Origin: Hyphomicrobiales bacterium
GTDB taxonomy: Bacteria > Pseudomonadota > Alphaproteobacteria > Rhizobiales > Xanthobacteraceae
Direction: 5' to 3'
DNA: 64,000 nucleotides
NCBI GenBank assembly: GCA_009377755.1
Contig: WHTM01000020.1
Location: forward strand, 22,025 to 86,024
Part shown: positions 55,243-64,000 of the stretch, one piece after another
Numbering within the stretch: position 1 is the stretch's first letter
How the letters are laid out: the number at the start of each line of letters is the position of its first letter
Notes under the pieces: model-generated
The model's database searches: none
What the model was told of the DNA's origin: nothing
The model's input: the letters and a program-made list of their open reading frames with translations, nothing else
Made by a program: the position numbers and the translations under genes

Positions 55243-56508
55243 ATGACCACAGCGACCGCTGAACTTGCCCCCGAGAGGTCTCTGTTGCCCGAGAGGTCTC
55301 TGTTGGACGTCTGGCTGATCACCATCGGCCACGCTTTCACCCACTGGTATCCGGCCACGTTCTATCTGCTGCTGCCGCTGATCGGAAACGAGTTGGGCCT
55401 GAGCTACGCGCAGATCGGCTCGATCCTCACGTGCCAGTACATTGCCGGAGCCATCTCTAACGTGCCCGGAGGCATCCTCGTCGACAACGTGGGCCGCAAA
55501 GGCCTGCTGATGGCGATTTCGCTGTTCTGGATCGGCATTCCCTATCTGCTGATGGGCTACACCGACGCGTACTGGCTGTTGCTGACCTGCGCAGCGCTGG
55601 TCGGCATTGGCAACAACCTGTGGCATCCGACCGCGATCCCGCTGCTCGGCAATCTCTATCCGGCGCGGCGCGGGCTCATGATGTCGTTCCACGGCATGGC
55701 CGGCAATGTCGGCGACGCGGTGGCGCCGCTGGTGGCCGGCGTGCTGCTGACCGTGCTCACCTGGCGCGGTGTGATGGCCGTGAACGTGCTGCCGGGGATG
55801 GTCATGGCGCTGTTGCTGCTGCTCTATTTCAGCAAGCCGCAGCCGGGTGACGAGCGGGTCGGCGGGCAGCGTTCAGCCAAGAGTGCGGGCGATATCTTGC
55901 GCAGCTTCGGCGCCCTCCTGCGTAACCGCACCGTGCTGATGCTGTCGGTCGGCTCGGTGTTCCGCTCGATCACGCAGACCTCGCTGCTTGCCTTCCTGCC
56001 GCTGTTCATTGCCCGGGAACTCGGTTATTCGGCGATGTGGATCGGCGCCTGCCTGTTCATCCTCCAAGCAGCGGGATTTTTGGCCGCTCCGGTCGCCGGC
56101 CACCTGTCCGACAAGATGGGCCGGCGGCAGATCATCGTCAGCAGCATGACGATGACCGCGGTGGTGCTCCTGTTCATGGCGCTCGCCGGCCGCTCGGTGG
56201 CGTTCGTATTCTTCATCGCCTTCCTCGGCTTCTTCCTGTTCGCCATCCGTGCGGTGCTACAGGCTTGGCTGCTCGACGCAACCCCACGGGAAATGGCCGG
56301 GACCGGCATCGGGTTCATGTTCGGCATGCAGTCGATCGGCGCGGCAATCGGGCCGTTCGCCGCCGGCGTCATCGCCGATCACTATGGGCTCGCTGCCACG
56401 TTCTATTTCCTCGCCGGTACGATCGTGGTTGCCAACCTGTTCATGTTCTTCACGCCCATGCCGGAACGCGGTGGCGAGGCGGTGACGACCAAGGCGGCGA
56501 CAACCTGA
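55243..56508 (+). CDS. MFS transporter
   Basis: A 421-residue major facilitator with about twelve helices. The loop 2-3 motif is in GGILVDNVGRKGLLMA, and the second-half equivalent is GHLSDKMGRRQII. It resembles the fosmidomycin-resistance/Bcr-like exporters. The substrate is unknown. An 18-bp exact tandem duplication (55270-55287 and 55288-55305) repeats the residues PERSLL in the cytoplasmic N-terminus. The start ATG is at 55243. Confidence 0.88.
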   Translation: MTTATAELAPERSLLPERSLLDVWLITIGHAFTHWYPATFYLLLPLIGNELGLSYAQIGSILTCQYIAGAISNVPGGILVDNVGRKGLLMAISLFWIGIPYLLMGYTDAYWLLLTCAALVGIGNNLWHPTAIPLLGNLYPARRGLMMSFHGMAGNVGDAVAPLVAGVLLTVLTWRGVMAVNVLPGMVMALLLLLYFSKPQPGDERVGGQRSAKSAGDILRSFGALLRNRTVLMLSVGSVFRSITQTSLLAFLPLFIARELGYSAMWIGACLFILQAAGFLAAPVAGHLSDKMGRRQIIVSSMTMTAVVLLFMALAGRSVAFVFFIAFLGFFLFAIRAVLQAWLLDATPREMAGTGIGFMFGMQSIGAAIGPFAAGVIADHYGLAATFYFLAGTIVVANLFMFFTPMPERGGEAVTTKAATT

Positions 56509-56695
56509 GGCGGACTACTCGTCACGACCGCGAGCGCAAACCATCGTTTCCGGCGGCCGGGCGATAAGGCGGTTGCCGCCGTCCCCAGGAATGGGTGGGC
56601 CGGATGCATGTGCTTGAAGCATGTGCGGTGCACCGGGTATGGTCTGGGCTGTGACCCGCGCCGCGGGGGCCGGGCCACGAAGGGCTTCTGTTGAT

Positions 56696-58324
56696 ATGGT
56701 TGGTTCGGGTGCCGCGAACGACAGCGCATATATCGCCGGGGATGGCGGATATGTCATTGAGGTCGTTTGCGGGTCTCGCCACCAGGACGCGCTTGAATGG
56801 CTCGTCCGCGGCCGCACCGAGGACCCGACGGACTACGCGTGCGCGGCACTGTTGGTCCATGAACCCGAAAACCCCTTCGATCCCAATGCTGTGAGCGTGA
56901 CGATTCAGGGGGTGCGGGTCGGATTTCTCCCCCCTGAGGAAGCGGCCGGAATGGTGGCCGCAATGGAGCAATGGGGCTTCGACCGCGCCACCTGCGACGC
57001 GGTCATCGAAGGCGGCTGGTACCACAGCGCCGATGATAAAGGCGACTTCGGCGTACGCCTGGATATGAATCCCGACTTTGCCCCCACGGAGAATGTGGTC
57101 GTTGACCTCTCGCCGCCGCAGCCGGGCACCGCGCTTGTGCGTGTCGAGCTACCGAAGCGGGGACGGGACCTGAAGACTATCTTGCTGGGGGCCGCCGCGA
57201 CATTCGCAATGTTTGCGTTGATCGGGGCTACCTGGCTGGTCGTGGAGCCGTCGGCTATGCCGGTCAGGAATCTCCTGGCAGCCTTGCCGTCCGCGCCGAC
57301 CGAGGTATCTCCTGAGCGGGCCGAAGCGGATGTGGGCAGGGTTGGCGTGCAGCCGAACGCCGAGCCGACGACCGCCATGACCGGAACCCGTGAAAAATCA
57401 GACAACGCGGAAGCGAAGGCGGAACTTCGGCCCCCGGTATCGAGCCCATCAACATTCGGTTCGGGCGACCGGCGCTCGCCGGTGTCTGTCGCCAAGGCGA
57501 CGCGGGAACCTTTGCCTGTGCCCGCCGCACAAGCGACGGCGCAAAGGCCGCCGCCCGCCAATGGTGTCGCGACCCGCGAGCCGATCGGCGAGACGATGCC
57601 CGCCGTCCAAACCCGCGCGCTCACCGTCCCCAAGACCATCCAACCGGTTGCGGATCGGAAGCTTCCGGTTGCGACGCCGTCAGCATCCATCGCCCGCGAG
57701 GTTCGCCCGACCGTCGATCACAACCCTGCGGTGGTCGTGGTGCCGACGCCGGTTGCAGAAGAGGTCCGCCCGCCGGTCGCGTCCGTCGCGGCGGCGCTGG
57801 TGCCGCCGGCTGCGTCTCCGCAAGTCACTGGCGGTGCCGCTGCGCGCGCGGCGATCGGTCAGGCGGATGCAGAGCAGACCGACACGCGCAGCGACGGACG
57901 CCCTAATGATTCCCACCTGGCGCACCGATCGCCGGCAGCAGCGCCGCCGGAGTCCGGCGCTGCTGCCGCAACCTCTGTTGCTGAGGCGACCCGGAAGCCC
58001 TCGCCGGCGCGTCCGCTTGCCGAAGCCGAAAAGCCCAGAAGAAAGTTCGGTTCGAGATTGCGCGCCAGGGCCATTGCCAAGGCGAGAACGAAGGTCCGCG
58101 CGGTGCGGCCCGGCGCCAAGACACGGAATGCAGCCCGATTCATGAGGAAAAAAAGCCGGGTCGTCGAATATCAACTGGACACAAAGCCCGCCCCAACCCC
58201 TCCACCTCCCCGCATCCTCATGCCGCGCGAGACGATGGCATCCCGGATGATCGAGGGTTTAACCAAGGAATGGACAACCCGGGCGTTGCCGGGACTTATT
58301 CCGCGGCGACATCCGCCACATTGA
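56696..58324 (+). CDS. HIRAN-domain protein with a membrane anchor and Pro-rich tail
   Basis: A 542-residue protein. Residues about 20-125 match a HIRAN domain: VIEVVCGSRHQDALEWLVRG, LLVHEPENPFDPNAVSV and GVRVGFLPPEEA. One transmembrane helix is at about 161-183 (TILLGAAATFAMFALIGATW). A long low-complexity Pro/Ala/Thr-rich region (about 190-450) and a very basic C-terminus (KFGSRLRARAIAKARTKVRA) follow. HIRAN domains bind damaged or single-stranded DNA ends in Rad5/HLTF-like proteins, but membrane-linked versions are poorly described. I start at ATG 56696; ATG 56621 is possible. Confidence 0.7.
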   Translation: MVGSGAANDSAYIAGDGGYVIEVVCGSRHQDALEWLVRGRTEDPTDYACAALLVHEPENPFDPNAVSVTIQGVRVGFLPPEEAAGMVAAMEQWGFDRATCDAVIEGGWYHSADDKGDFGVRLDMNPDFAPTENVVVDLSPPQPGTALVRVELPKRGRDLKTILLGAAATFAMFALIGATWLVVEPSAMPVRNLLAALPSAPTEVSPERAEADVGRVGVQPNAEPTTAMTGTREKSDNAEAKAELRPPVSSPSTFGSGDRRSPVSVAKATREPLPVPAAQATAQRPPPANGVATREPIGETMPAVQTRALTVPKTIQPVADRKLPVATPSASIAREVRPTVDHNPAVVVVPTPVAEEVRPPVASVAAALVPPAASPQVTGGAAARAAIGQADAEQTDTRSDGRPNDSHLAHRSPAAAPPESGAAAATSVAEATRKPSPARPLAEAEKPRRKFGSRLRARAIAKARTKVRAVRPGAKTRNAARFMRKKSRVVEYQLDTKPAPTPPPPRILMPRETMASRMIEGLTKEWTTRALPGLIPRRHPPH

Positions 58325-58594
58325 CGGACAGCGGCGCGTTCGTTGGCATTGCGGAGCAGAGGGCATTGTCCGTCCTCGACAGAACTTCACAGGCCGCCGC
58401 ACCGTGACGTGCCACAAAGTCGGTGCGCGGCTATCTGCCATTACGCAGACGACTGGCGAATTCCCGTTGATATCCTATGATGCGTCTGCCCGGCCATCGT
58501 GCCGGGCGTTGTTTGTCGCGCTTTCATACCCATGCCCGTGCCTATGCCCATGCCCCGGGCGTCCGGCGCCGATGCCATTCGAGACGTCCCCTCC
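58325..58594. other. intergenic region
   Basis: The 270 bp before the next gene hold a short run of CCATGCCC-like repeats (58530-58560). I see no frame I support here. It should contain the promoter of the luciferase-like gene. Confidence 0.3.
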
Positions 58595-59803
58595 ATGCAA
58601 GTCTACCTCTTCGATCTCCTGCCCTTCGACAAGCACTTCGATCAGTTCAAGGCAAATCGGTTCATGCCCTATCCGTTGCCGGGCACCCATTTCGATCTGC
58701 AGACCGCAGCGCGCACCTATGAGCAGCATCTCATGGTCTGGGAGGAAATGGACCGGCTCGGTTACGACGGTGTCGGGCTGAACGAGCACCACACCACGCC
58801 GCACGGGCTGATGAACTCGCCCAACCTGATGGCGGCGGCCGCGGCGCAACGCACCAAGCGGCTGAAGTTTTTCATCCTCGGCAACCTGTTGCCGCTGCAC
58901 AATCCGCTGCGCATCGCCGAGGAGCTCGCTATGGTCGACTGTCTGTCGCGCGGCCGGGTGATGTCCGGCTTCGCCCGCGGCGTGCCGCGGGAGTATAAGG
59001 TCTACGACGTGCCGATGGCGGAATCGCGCGCGCGCTTCGACGAGGCGCTCGACGTCATCCTCAAGGCGTGGACGCAGGATACGTTTTCGCACCAGGGCAA
59101 ATACTGGTCCTACAAGGACATCTCGATCTGGCCGCGGCCGTATCAGCAGCCCCATCCGCCGGTGTGGATTCCGTTCACCGGCAGCAAGGAGACGATCGAG
59201 CGCGCGGCGGCGGGAAACTTCGGCGCCGCGATTCATCATCCTAACCCCGGCGTGATCGACGACATGATCGCACATTTCGCCCGATCGCTGGCATGTCATG
59301 GCCACCGCATCCGGCCCGACCAGCTGTGCCTGCTGGCCGACATCTGGGTCGCCGACAATGCGATGCAGGCGCTGGAGGAATATGTGCCGTACTATCTCTA
59401 CTTCAATCAGGTGCTGTGGCATCACGGCAGCAGCGCGCCGGGCCAGGCACCGCCCCCGGCGGCGAGCGGCTACGTCGCCTCAACGTCCTACGACTATGTG
59501 CGTGCGGAGAACCGGCCGTTTGTCGCACTCGACCGCGAGAAGATTCGGAAGATGAATCGCAGCGACGTGGAAGCCAAAGTGGCGAGCGGCGAGCTGGCCT
59601 TCGGCTCGCCGAAGGAGGTCACCGAACGGCTGATTGCGACGGCCGAACACGCCGGCGCCAACCTGCTTCTGCTCAACCTCAATCTCGGCGCTCTGCCGCA
59701 TGACTTGCACCTCGATCAGGTGCGCCGCTTCGGCCGCGAGGTATTGCCGAAACTGCAGGCGCATCAGGTGACGCGGGTGCCAGCGGCGGAAGCGCTTGTC
59801 TGA
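58595..59803 (+). CDS. LLM class flavin-dependent oxidoreductase
   Basis: A 402-residue luciferase-like enzyme beginning MQVYLFDLLPFDKHFDQFKA. Typical segments are DGVGLNEHHTTPHGLMNSPN, FFILGNLLPLHNPLRIAEEL and MSGFARGVPREY. It probably oxidises a small organic compound with reduced flavin. The frame is open 32 codons upstream through a Met/Pro-rich stretch; the chosen ATG opens the domain. It is followed 47 bp later by the membrane-protein gene. A similar gene lies at 22539. Confidence 0.88.
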   Translation: MQVYLFDLLPFDKHFDQFKANRFMPYPLPGTHFDLQTAARTYEQHLMVWEEMDRLGYDGVGLNEHHTTPHGLMNSPNLMAAAAAQRTKRLKFFILGNLLPLHNPLRIAEELAMVDCLSRGRVMSGFARGVPREYKVYDVPMAESRARFDEALDVILKAWTQDTFSHQGKYWSYKDISIWPRPYQQPHPPVWIPFTGSKETIERAAAGNFGAAIHHPNPGVIDDMIAHFARSLACHGHRIRPDQLCLLADIWVADNAMQALEEYVPYYLYFNQVLWHHGSSAPGQAPPPAASGYVASTSYDYVRAENRPFVALDREKIRKMNRSDVEAKVASGELAFGSPKEVTERLIATAEHAGANLLLLNLNLGALPHDLHLDQVRRFGREVLPKLQAHQVTRVPAAEALV

Positions 59804-59850
59804 GGCTGCGGCAGGCGGCGCCGGTCTCGACATGGGGCTCCGTAGCCATC

Positions 59851-62139
59851 ATGCTACCGGCGCGAAGTATTCTGGGGCGACATACGGTGACCGGGTTTGA
59901 AGACTCTGCTGCGCAACGCGCGGGCTTGACGCATTCGCCGGATCGCGAGGCAGGGGCGGTGCGCGGTCAATTGGCCATCGTCGGCGGCGCGGTCACGGCG
60001 ATTTGGCTCGCCGCCCTCATGTGCTGGGTCGTGACCGACACCGTGGTGCCGTGGGACTCGAAGAACCAATTCTACGCCTTCTTCCGCTTCCTTGCCGCGA
60101 GCGCGAATGCAGGCGTGCCGCCGTTCTGGAATCCCTATCACTATGCCGGGCATCCGAGTGCCGCCGACCCGCAGTCGCTGGTGTTCGCGCCGGCCTTTCT
60201 GCTGTGGGCCCTGATCGACTCCGCGCCGTCGATCCGCACTTTCGACGTTATCGTATTCGCGCATCTGCTGCTCGGAGGGCTGTCGGTCGGTGCGATCGGC
60301 TTGCGCGCGAACTGGCCTGCCGCTGCCTGCGTGCTCGCTGCGGTGGTTTTCATGTTCGGCGGAGCAGCCGCCGGGCGGCTGCAACACACCGGACTGATCC
60401 TGAGCTACGCGCTGTTTCCGCCGGCGCTGTTGCTGCTGCAAGTCGCCTTGCAGCGCCGGTCGATCGCGTACGGCGCCGCTTTCGCCGCGGTCGCCGCCGC
60501 GCTGGCGCTTGGGTGCAATCAGGCAGCGCTGTTGCTGTGTTACGTCCTCGTGGCTGCGGCGCTCGCGGAGATGCTGACGGCCGCCCAGCCGCTCGCCTAT
60601 CTGCGCGACCGGCTGCCGGTGCTCCTGGTCATGGCGCTGGTCGGTTTCGCGCTTCTCATTGCGCCGTTGCTGCTGACCGTGCAGTTCGCGGCGCTCTCCA
60701 ACCGCGCGGCCGAGGCGCTGAGCGACGCGCACAAGGGCTCCCTCTATCCGGCCAATCTGGCGACGCTTGCGGTGGCGGACATTTTCGGTACGCATGGAAC
60801 CTATTGGGGGCCGGACGGGCGCACCGTGCCCGAGGTCGCCTATACCGACGACTCGTTCAACTACATGTTTGTCGGCGCGGTGCCGGTCGTGCTCCTGCTC
60901 TGGCTCGGCATCGCCGGGGGCGGAGGGTGGGGGCGTGGCCGCGTCCTGCTTTCCGCATCGATGGTCGTTGCGCTGATCTACATGCTCGGTCGCTACACGC
61001 CGCTATTCGCGGCGATGTTCGATTGGATGCCGGGGGTTTCCAATTTCCGCCGCCCGGCTGACGCTGGCTTTGTGCTGATCGCGATGCTCGCCATTCTTAC
61101 AGGTCACCTTTTGGCGGACTATGTGCGGGATGGCCTGCCGCGCGGCCGCATCGTTGCGGTCGCGGCGGTGACTGCAGTCGCGGTCGCGATCGTCGTATGG
61201 GGGGTGATCTTCTCGTACCGCTTCGGGCACGGCGGCGAGGCGCTGCTGGCCGTGCTGAAGGCGGCACCGGTGCTCCTTGCGGTGATCATTGTGCTGGCAT
61301 GGGCGCGCACGCCTGAGGCACGCGCGCGTGCTGCCGTGATTGTGACCGCGATCGCGGTGGCGGAGTTGCTGTTGTGGAACATCGCCTTCCGCCTGAATGC
61401 TGAAGCGCGGACGATCTATACTCCGCTCGAACGGCTGGCAGGCGAGGATGCGCGAGCTATAGCCGTGCTCGAAGATGCAATCCGCGCGCGGCACGCGGAA
61501 GGCGCGCGTCCGCGCATCGAGGTGCTGGGTGCCGGCGGGCCGTGGCAGAACCTCGCGATGGTGCGCGGCTTCGAGGCGATCAACGGCTACAACCCGCTGC
61601 GCATCGCCGTCTATGATCGGCTGGTGGCGCCGGGCGAGTCGAATTGGCTGGTCGAGCTGCGCGACTTTCCGCCGACGTTCGACGGCTACGATTCACCTCT
61701 GGCGCGCGCGCTGGGCCTCGAATTCCTGGTGCTCGGCAAACCGATCGAGCAAGTGCCGAACCTCAAGAAGCCGCCGGAAGCGGACGTGCTGCTCGCCGGG
61801 CCGGAGCGATGGGTCTACCAGCTACTTAATCCCGCGCCGCGGGTCGCCTTTGCGGCAGGCCCGGAGACCGGCCAGGCGCGGATCGTCGCGTGGCGCCCCG
61901 ACCGCGTGGAGATCGACACGGACTCGGCCGAAGGCGGCACGCTCGTGCTGCACGATCACGACTATCCCGGCTGGTTCGCCGAGATCGACGGCAAGCGGGT
62001 CCCGATCAAGCGCGCCGAAACGCTGTTCCGCGGCGTGGATGTGCCGCCCGGACGGCATCGTGTCGTGTTCTATTTCGCGCCATTCTCGCTGGAAAATCTC
62101 AAGAACGCGCTGGTGGATGTCCTCGCTCGCGCCAAGTAA
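59851..62139 (+). CDS. YfhO-like multispanning membrane protein
   Basis: A 762-residue protein with about twelve helices in residues 40-520 and an extracytoplasmic C-terminal domain. Features shared with YfhO/glycosyltransferase-C-type proteins are WDSKNQFYAFFRFLAASANA, FWNPYHYAGHPSAADPQSL in the first loop and the C-terminal GTLVLHDHDYPGWFAEIDGK with VPPGRHRVVFYF. YfhO proteins transfer sugars to teichoic or other envelope polymers; the target here is unknown. It may be co-transcribed with the preceding gene. Confidence 0.75.
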   Translation: MLPARSILGRHTVTGFEDSAAQRAGLTHSPDREAGAVRGQLAIVGGAVTAIWLAALMCWVVTDTVVPWDSKNQFYAFFRFLAASANAGVPPFWNPYHYAGHPSAADPQSLVFAPAFLLWALIDSAPSIRTFDVIVFAHLLLGGLSVGAIGLRANWPAAACVLAAVVFMFGGAAAGRLQHTGLILSYALFPPALLLLQVALQRRSIAYGAAFAAVAAALALGCNQAALLLCYVLVAAALAEMLTAAQPLAYLRDRLPVLLVMALVGFALLIAPLLLTVQFAALSNRAAEALSDAHKGSLYPANLATLAVADIFGTHGTYWGPDGRTVPEVAYTDDSFNYMFVGAVPVVLLLWLGIAGGGGWGRGRVLLSASMVVALIYMLGRYTPLFAAMFDWMPGVSNFRRPADAGFVLIAMLAILTGHLLADYVRDGLPRGRIVAVAAVTAVAVAIVVWGVIFSYRFGHGGEALLAVLKAAPVLLAVIIVLAWARTPEARARAAVIVTAIAVAELLLWNIAFRLNAEARTIYTPLERLAGEDARAIAVLEDAIRARHAEGARPRIEVLGAGGPWQNLAMVRGFEAINGYNPLRIAVYDRLVAPGESNWLVELRDFPPTFDGYDSPLARALGLEFLVLGKPIEQVPNLKKPPEADVLLAGPERWVYQLLNPAPRVAFAAGPETGQARIVAWRPDRVEIDTDSAEGGTLVLHDHDYPGWFAEIDGKRVPIKRAETLFRGVDVPPGRHRVVFYFAPFSLENLKNALVDVLARAK

Positions 62140-62163
62140 CGTGGCCCGCCAATTCCGCAGTCG

Positions 62164-62268
62164 TCATGCCCCGCGAAGGCGGGGCATCCAGTATTCCGCA
62201 TCGGCGGCGTGAAACTCTGCTTAAAAAATGGCGGTGATTACTGGATTGCCCACATTCGCGGGCAATGC
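62164..62268. repeat. palindromic intergenic repeat
   Basis: Left arm ATGCCCCGCGAAGGCGGGGC with ATCCAGTA pairs with TACTGGAT and ATTCGCGGGCAAT on the right. It lies between the converging YfhO-like and thioredoxin-fold genes, so it may serve as a terminator. It is a different family from the 49-kb pair. Confidence 0.7.
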
Positions 62269-62294
62269 CAGCGGATGGGTTGGCACGCCTCGGG

Positions 62295-62846
62295 TCAATC
62301 CTTCCACTTGATCGAGCAACCCATGCTCGGCAGTTGCTCTTCCGGGCCGCGGCCGGTCTCGGCCACTTGCTTCATTGCCTCGAAGAGGTCGCGGCGCGCA
62401 CCCGGCACAGGCGTCGTGCGTCCGGCGTCGAGCCTTCCGCGGTATTGCAACTCGTCCTTGGCGTTGAAACCGAAGAAGTCGGGTGTGCACTGCGCGCCAT
62501 AGGCGCGCGCGACAGCCTGCGTTTCGTCGATCACGTAGGGGAAGGGGAGGGCATGCTTCTTGGCGAATGCCTGCATGTTGGAGAACGAATCTTCAGGATA
62601 CTCCTCCGTGTCGTTCGGCATGATGGCGATAGTGCCGACGCCGAGCTGCCCCAGCGCCTTGGCCTCGTCGGCGATACGGCCGATGCTCGCCTTCACATAG
62701 GGACAATGGTTGCAGATGAAGACCACCAGCGTTCCCTTCGGTCCGCGCACGTCGGCAAGCCTGGAGGTCTTGCCATCGACACCTTTGAGTGAAAAATCGC
62801 GGGCCTTCCAGCCGAAGTCGCAGATACCGGTCTTGGTGAGCGCCAT
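62295..62846 (-). CDS. thioredoxin-fold protein (AhpC/TSA-Redoxin type)
   Basis: A 183-residue cytoplasmic redoxin. The active site FICNHCPYVKAS carries a CxxC (Cys45, Cys48). The opening DFGWKARDFSLKGVDGKTSR and later PFPYVIDETQAVARAYGAQC plus TPDFFGFNAKDELQYRGRLD are the conserved blocks of the thioredoxin-like proteins annotated with AhpC/TSA. It probably reduces disulfides or peroxides. I start at MALTKTGICDF; ATG 62885 would add 13 residues. Confidence 0.88.
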   Translation of the reverse strand: MALTKTGICDFGWKARDFSLKGVDGKTSRLADVRGPKGTLVVFICNHCPYVKASIGRIADEAKALGQLGVGTIAIMPNDTEEYPEDSFSNMQAFAKKHALPFPYVIDETQAVARAYGAQCTPDFFGFNAKDELQYRGRLDAGRTTPVPGARRDLFEAMKQVAETGRGPEEQLPSMGCSIKWKD

Positions 62847-62931
62847 CGGGAATCCTCCAGGATGATTACGTCGGCACCTTCTCATGTGTGTTGATGCGCA
62901 GCCGACCGCAAGCGCATATTCACGTGCGTCT

Positions 62932-63594
62932 CTATGGCGTCGCCGTGCCTGCCGCCAGCCGATTTTTCCAAAGGATCAGCGCGAGCCCGGCAAGGGCCAC
63001 GAGCGGCAACGAGGCCTCTTCGGGAACTACGAGCAGCCAGGCGGCTGAGCCGCCGATCAGCGACCAGATCAGCGGGATGACAATCAAGTGCAGCGGCGTC
63101 CGCCCCTGTACCAGCAACAGCATCCCCCAGGTGTAGATTGTGGTGGGGCAGGGCGTGACGCCGAACACCGGCGACCGCGGCCAGCCGTGATCGGCGAGCC
63201 ATCCGAGCAGCGGATACACGGCCATGGCGAACACCGCAAAGCCGAGACCGGTCCAGGCGAACACGTCCGGGCGGAAACGAAACACGACCTGCCCGCGCAG
63301 CACGAGGGTCCAGGCAAACAGCATGCCTTGGATGATGAACAGCGCCGCGAAGGCCGGGGCGATGAAGTTGATCTGCGTGAGATACAACAGGTGATAGACG
63401 ACCCCGATCCATAGCCAGATGGCGGCCAGCACGGCCCCGATGATCCGGTCGCGCCGCGGGAACGGTCTGAAGGCGAGGATCAATGCGATGAAGCCCAACG
63501 CATAGGCGACGAACTGCGCCGGCCAGATCGCGCGGTTGTAATGCTCGAACAGCGCGAAAAAGACCTCCGGCGTGAACGACACCATCCGGGTCAT
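62932..63594 (-). CDS. DUF6064 family membrane protein
   Basis: A 220-residue protein with about six hydrophobic helices. It opens MTRMVSFTPEVFFALFEHYN and has the conserved CPTTIYTWGMLLL near residue 150. This matches the DUF6064 family of unknown function. Its start overlaps the stop of the aldo/keto reductase remnant as ATGA, so it was once translated behind that gene. Confidence 0.8.
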   Translation of the reverse strand: MTRMVSFTPEVFFALFEHYNRAIWPAQFVAYALGFIALILAFRPFPRRDRIIGAVLAAIWLWIGVVYHLLYLTQINFIAPAFAALFIIQGMLFAWTLVLRGQVVFRFRPDVFAWTGLGFAVFAMAVYPLLGWLADHGWPRSPVFGVTPCPTTIYTWGMLLLVQGRTPLHLIVIPLIWSLIGGSAAWLLVVPEEASLPLVALAGLALILWKNRLAAGTATP

Positions 63595-63905
63595 AGCGCC
63601 TCGACGAACCGGATCATCCGCTCGCGCATTGTCTGATCGGGCAGGCGGCCATGCAGCGCGCCCATGTTCTCGCGCATATGGTCGACGCGGGAGGTGGCCG
63701 GGATCACGCTGGTGACAGCGGGATGCGACACGACGAATTTCAGCAGGAACTGCGCCCAGTTGGCGCAGTCGATCTCGCTCGCCCAGGGCGGCAGCTTGTG
63801 GCGCTTGACGGCGTCGACCAGTTCGCCCTGCCGGAACGGCCGATTGATGATGACCGCGAGACCACGGTCGGCCGCAAGCGGCAGCAGGCTGCCGCGCGAC
63901 AATCA
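63591..63905 (-). pseudogene. aldo/keto reductase, C-terminal remnant
   Basis: About 103 codons read LLPLAADRGLAVIINRPFRQ, GELVDAVKRHKLPPWASEID, FVVSHPAVTSVIPATSRVDH and MRENMGAL, the last third of an aldo/keto reductase. The frame opens only with TTG, directly after a TGA at 63903-63905. The first 200 or so residues (with the catalytic Asp, Tyr, Lys) are absent. Upstream is GC-rich palindromic DNA, so the gene is truncated here rather than only at the window edge. Confidence 0.7.
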
Positions 63906-63941
63906 AGGTGAGACGTCAGCGTCAATCAGGATGAGAATGCG

Positions 63942-64000
63942 CCGGGGGGTGGGTTGACGGAGGGAGGGCGTAGCCCGACCGACGGCAGTCCACCCCCCGG
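63942..64000. repeat. GC-rich inverted repeat at the window end
   Basis: CCGGGGGGTGG near 63942 pairs exactly with CCACCCCCCGG at 63990-64000. The central part is also GC-rich. It lies about 40 bp beyond the break in the aldo/keto reductase and may be the end of an inserted element. Confidence 0.6.

Overview
The window is high-GC DNA of an alphaproteobacterium, most likely a Rhizobiales member of the Bradyrhizobiaceae/Xanthobacteraceae type. The main evidence is the gene order carB, methyltransferase, carA, yqeY-like, dnaG, rpoD, with greA, trxB and an LsrB/VtlR-type LysR gene next to it. Supporting evidence is a tRNA-His without an encoded G-1 and with A73, a PdhS/PleC-type histidine kinase, a phasin gene, and many palindromic intergenic repeats. 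This assignment is inferred from reading the sequence; no database was searched.

Layout. 0-2 kb: an SDR gene and a class I glutamine amidotransferase, with a (AAGGC)n tandem repeat just upstream of the SDR start. 2-6.5 kb: glpD, then a polyamine-type ABC transporter (ATPase and two permeases, no binding protein). 6.6-12.9 kb: an AsmA-family protein, a ferric-iron ABC permease and binding protein separated by three tandem hairpins, and a DUF1194 protein. 12.9-18.2 kb: a large PAS histidine kinase, a phasin, a decayed [2Fe-2S] ferredoxin, a GST and tRNA-His. 18.2-21.6 kb: a small degenerate island bounded by tRNA-His and a 36-nt partial copy of its 3' half. It holds an integrase remnant, HicB/DUF1902 relics and two unrecognised exported or membrane-anchored genes. 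21.7-31 kb: a probable catabolic cluster (TauE-like permease, luciferase-like oxidoreductase, SDR, Rieske oxygenase alpha and beta, TAXI-TRAP transporter, GMC oxidoreductase). 31-40 kb: a candidate AbcR/alpha-r15 small RNA, lsrB-like, trxB, greA, carB, methyltransferase and carA on the minus strand. 40-44 kb: yqeY-like, LysE exporter, Bug-type binding protein and CocE-type hydrolase. 44.3-49.4 kb: a BrnT/BrnA toxin-antitoxin locus with a disrupted toxin frame, then dnaG and rpoD. 49.4-51.5 kb: gene relics, repeats, a HlyU-family gene and DUF1330. 51.7-64 kb: further luciferase-like monooxygenases, a cold-shock protein, an MFS transporter, a HIRAN-domain membrane protein, a YfhO-like membrane protein, a thioredoxin-fold protein, DUF6064 and a truncated aldo/keto reductase.

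How the genes work together. The core block supplies pyrimidine/arginine carbamoyl phosphate (carAB), replication priming and housekeeping transcription (dnaG, rpoD, greA) and thiol redox control (trxB with lsrB). The accessory blocks are mostly uptake and oxidation of small organic substrates (TRAP, Bug, Pot and Fbp transporters; Rieske and flavin monooxygenases; GMC; CocE). The AbcR-like RNA could regulate transporter mRNAs. Decay is common: frameshifts, truncations or internal duplications are visible in a ferredoxin, BrnT, a DUF2442-like gene, a DUF1330 copy, an integrase and an aldo/keto reductase.
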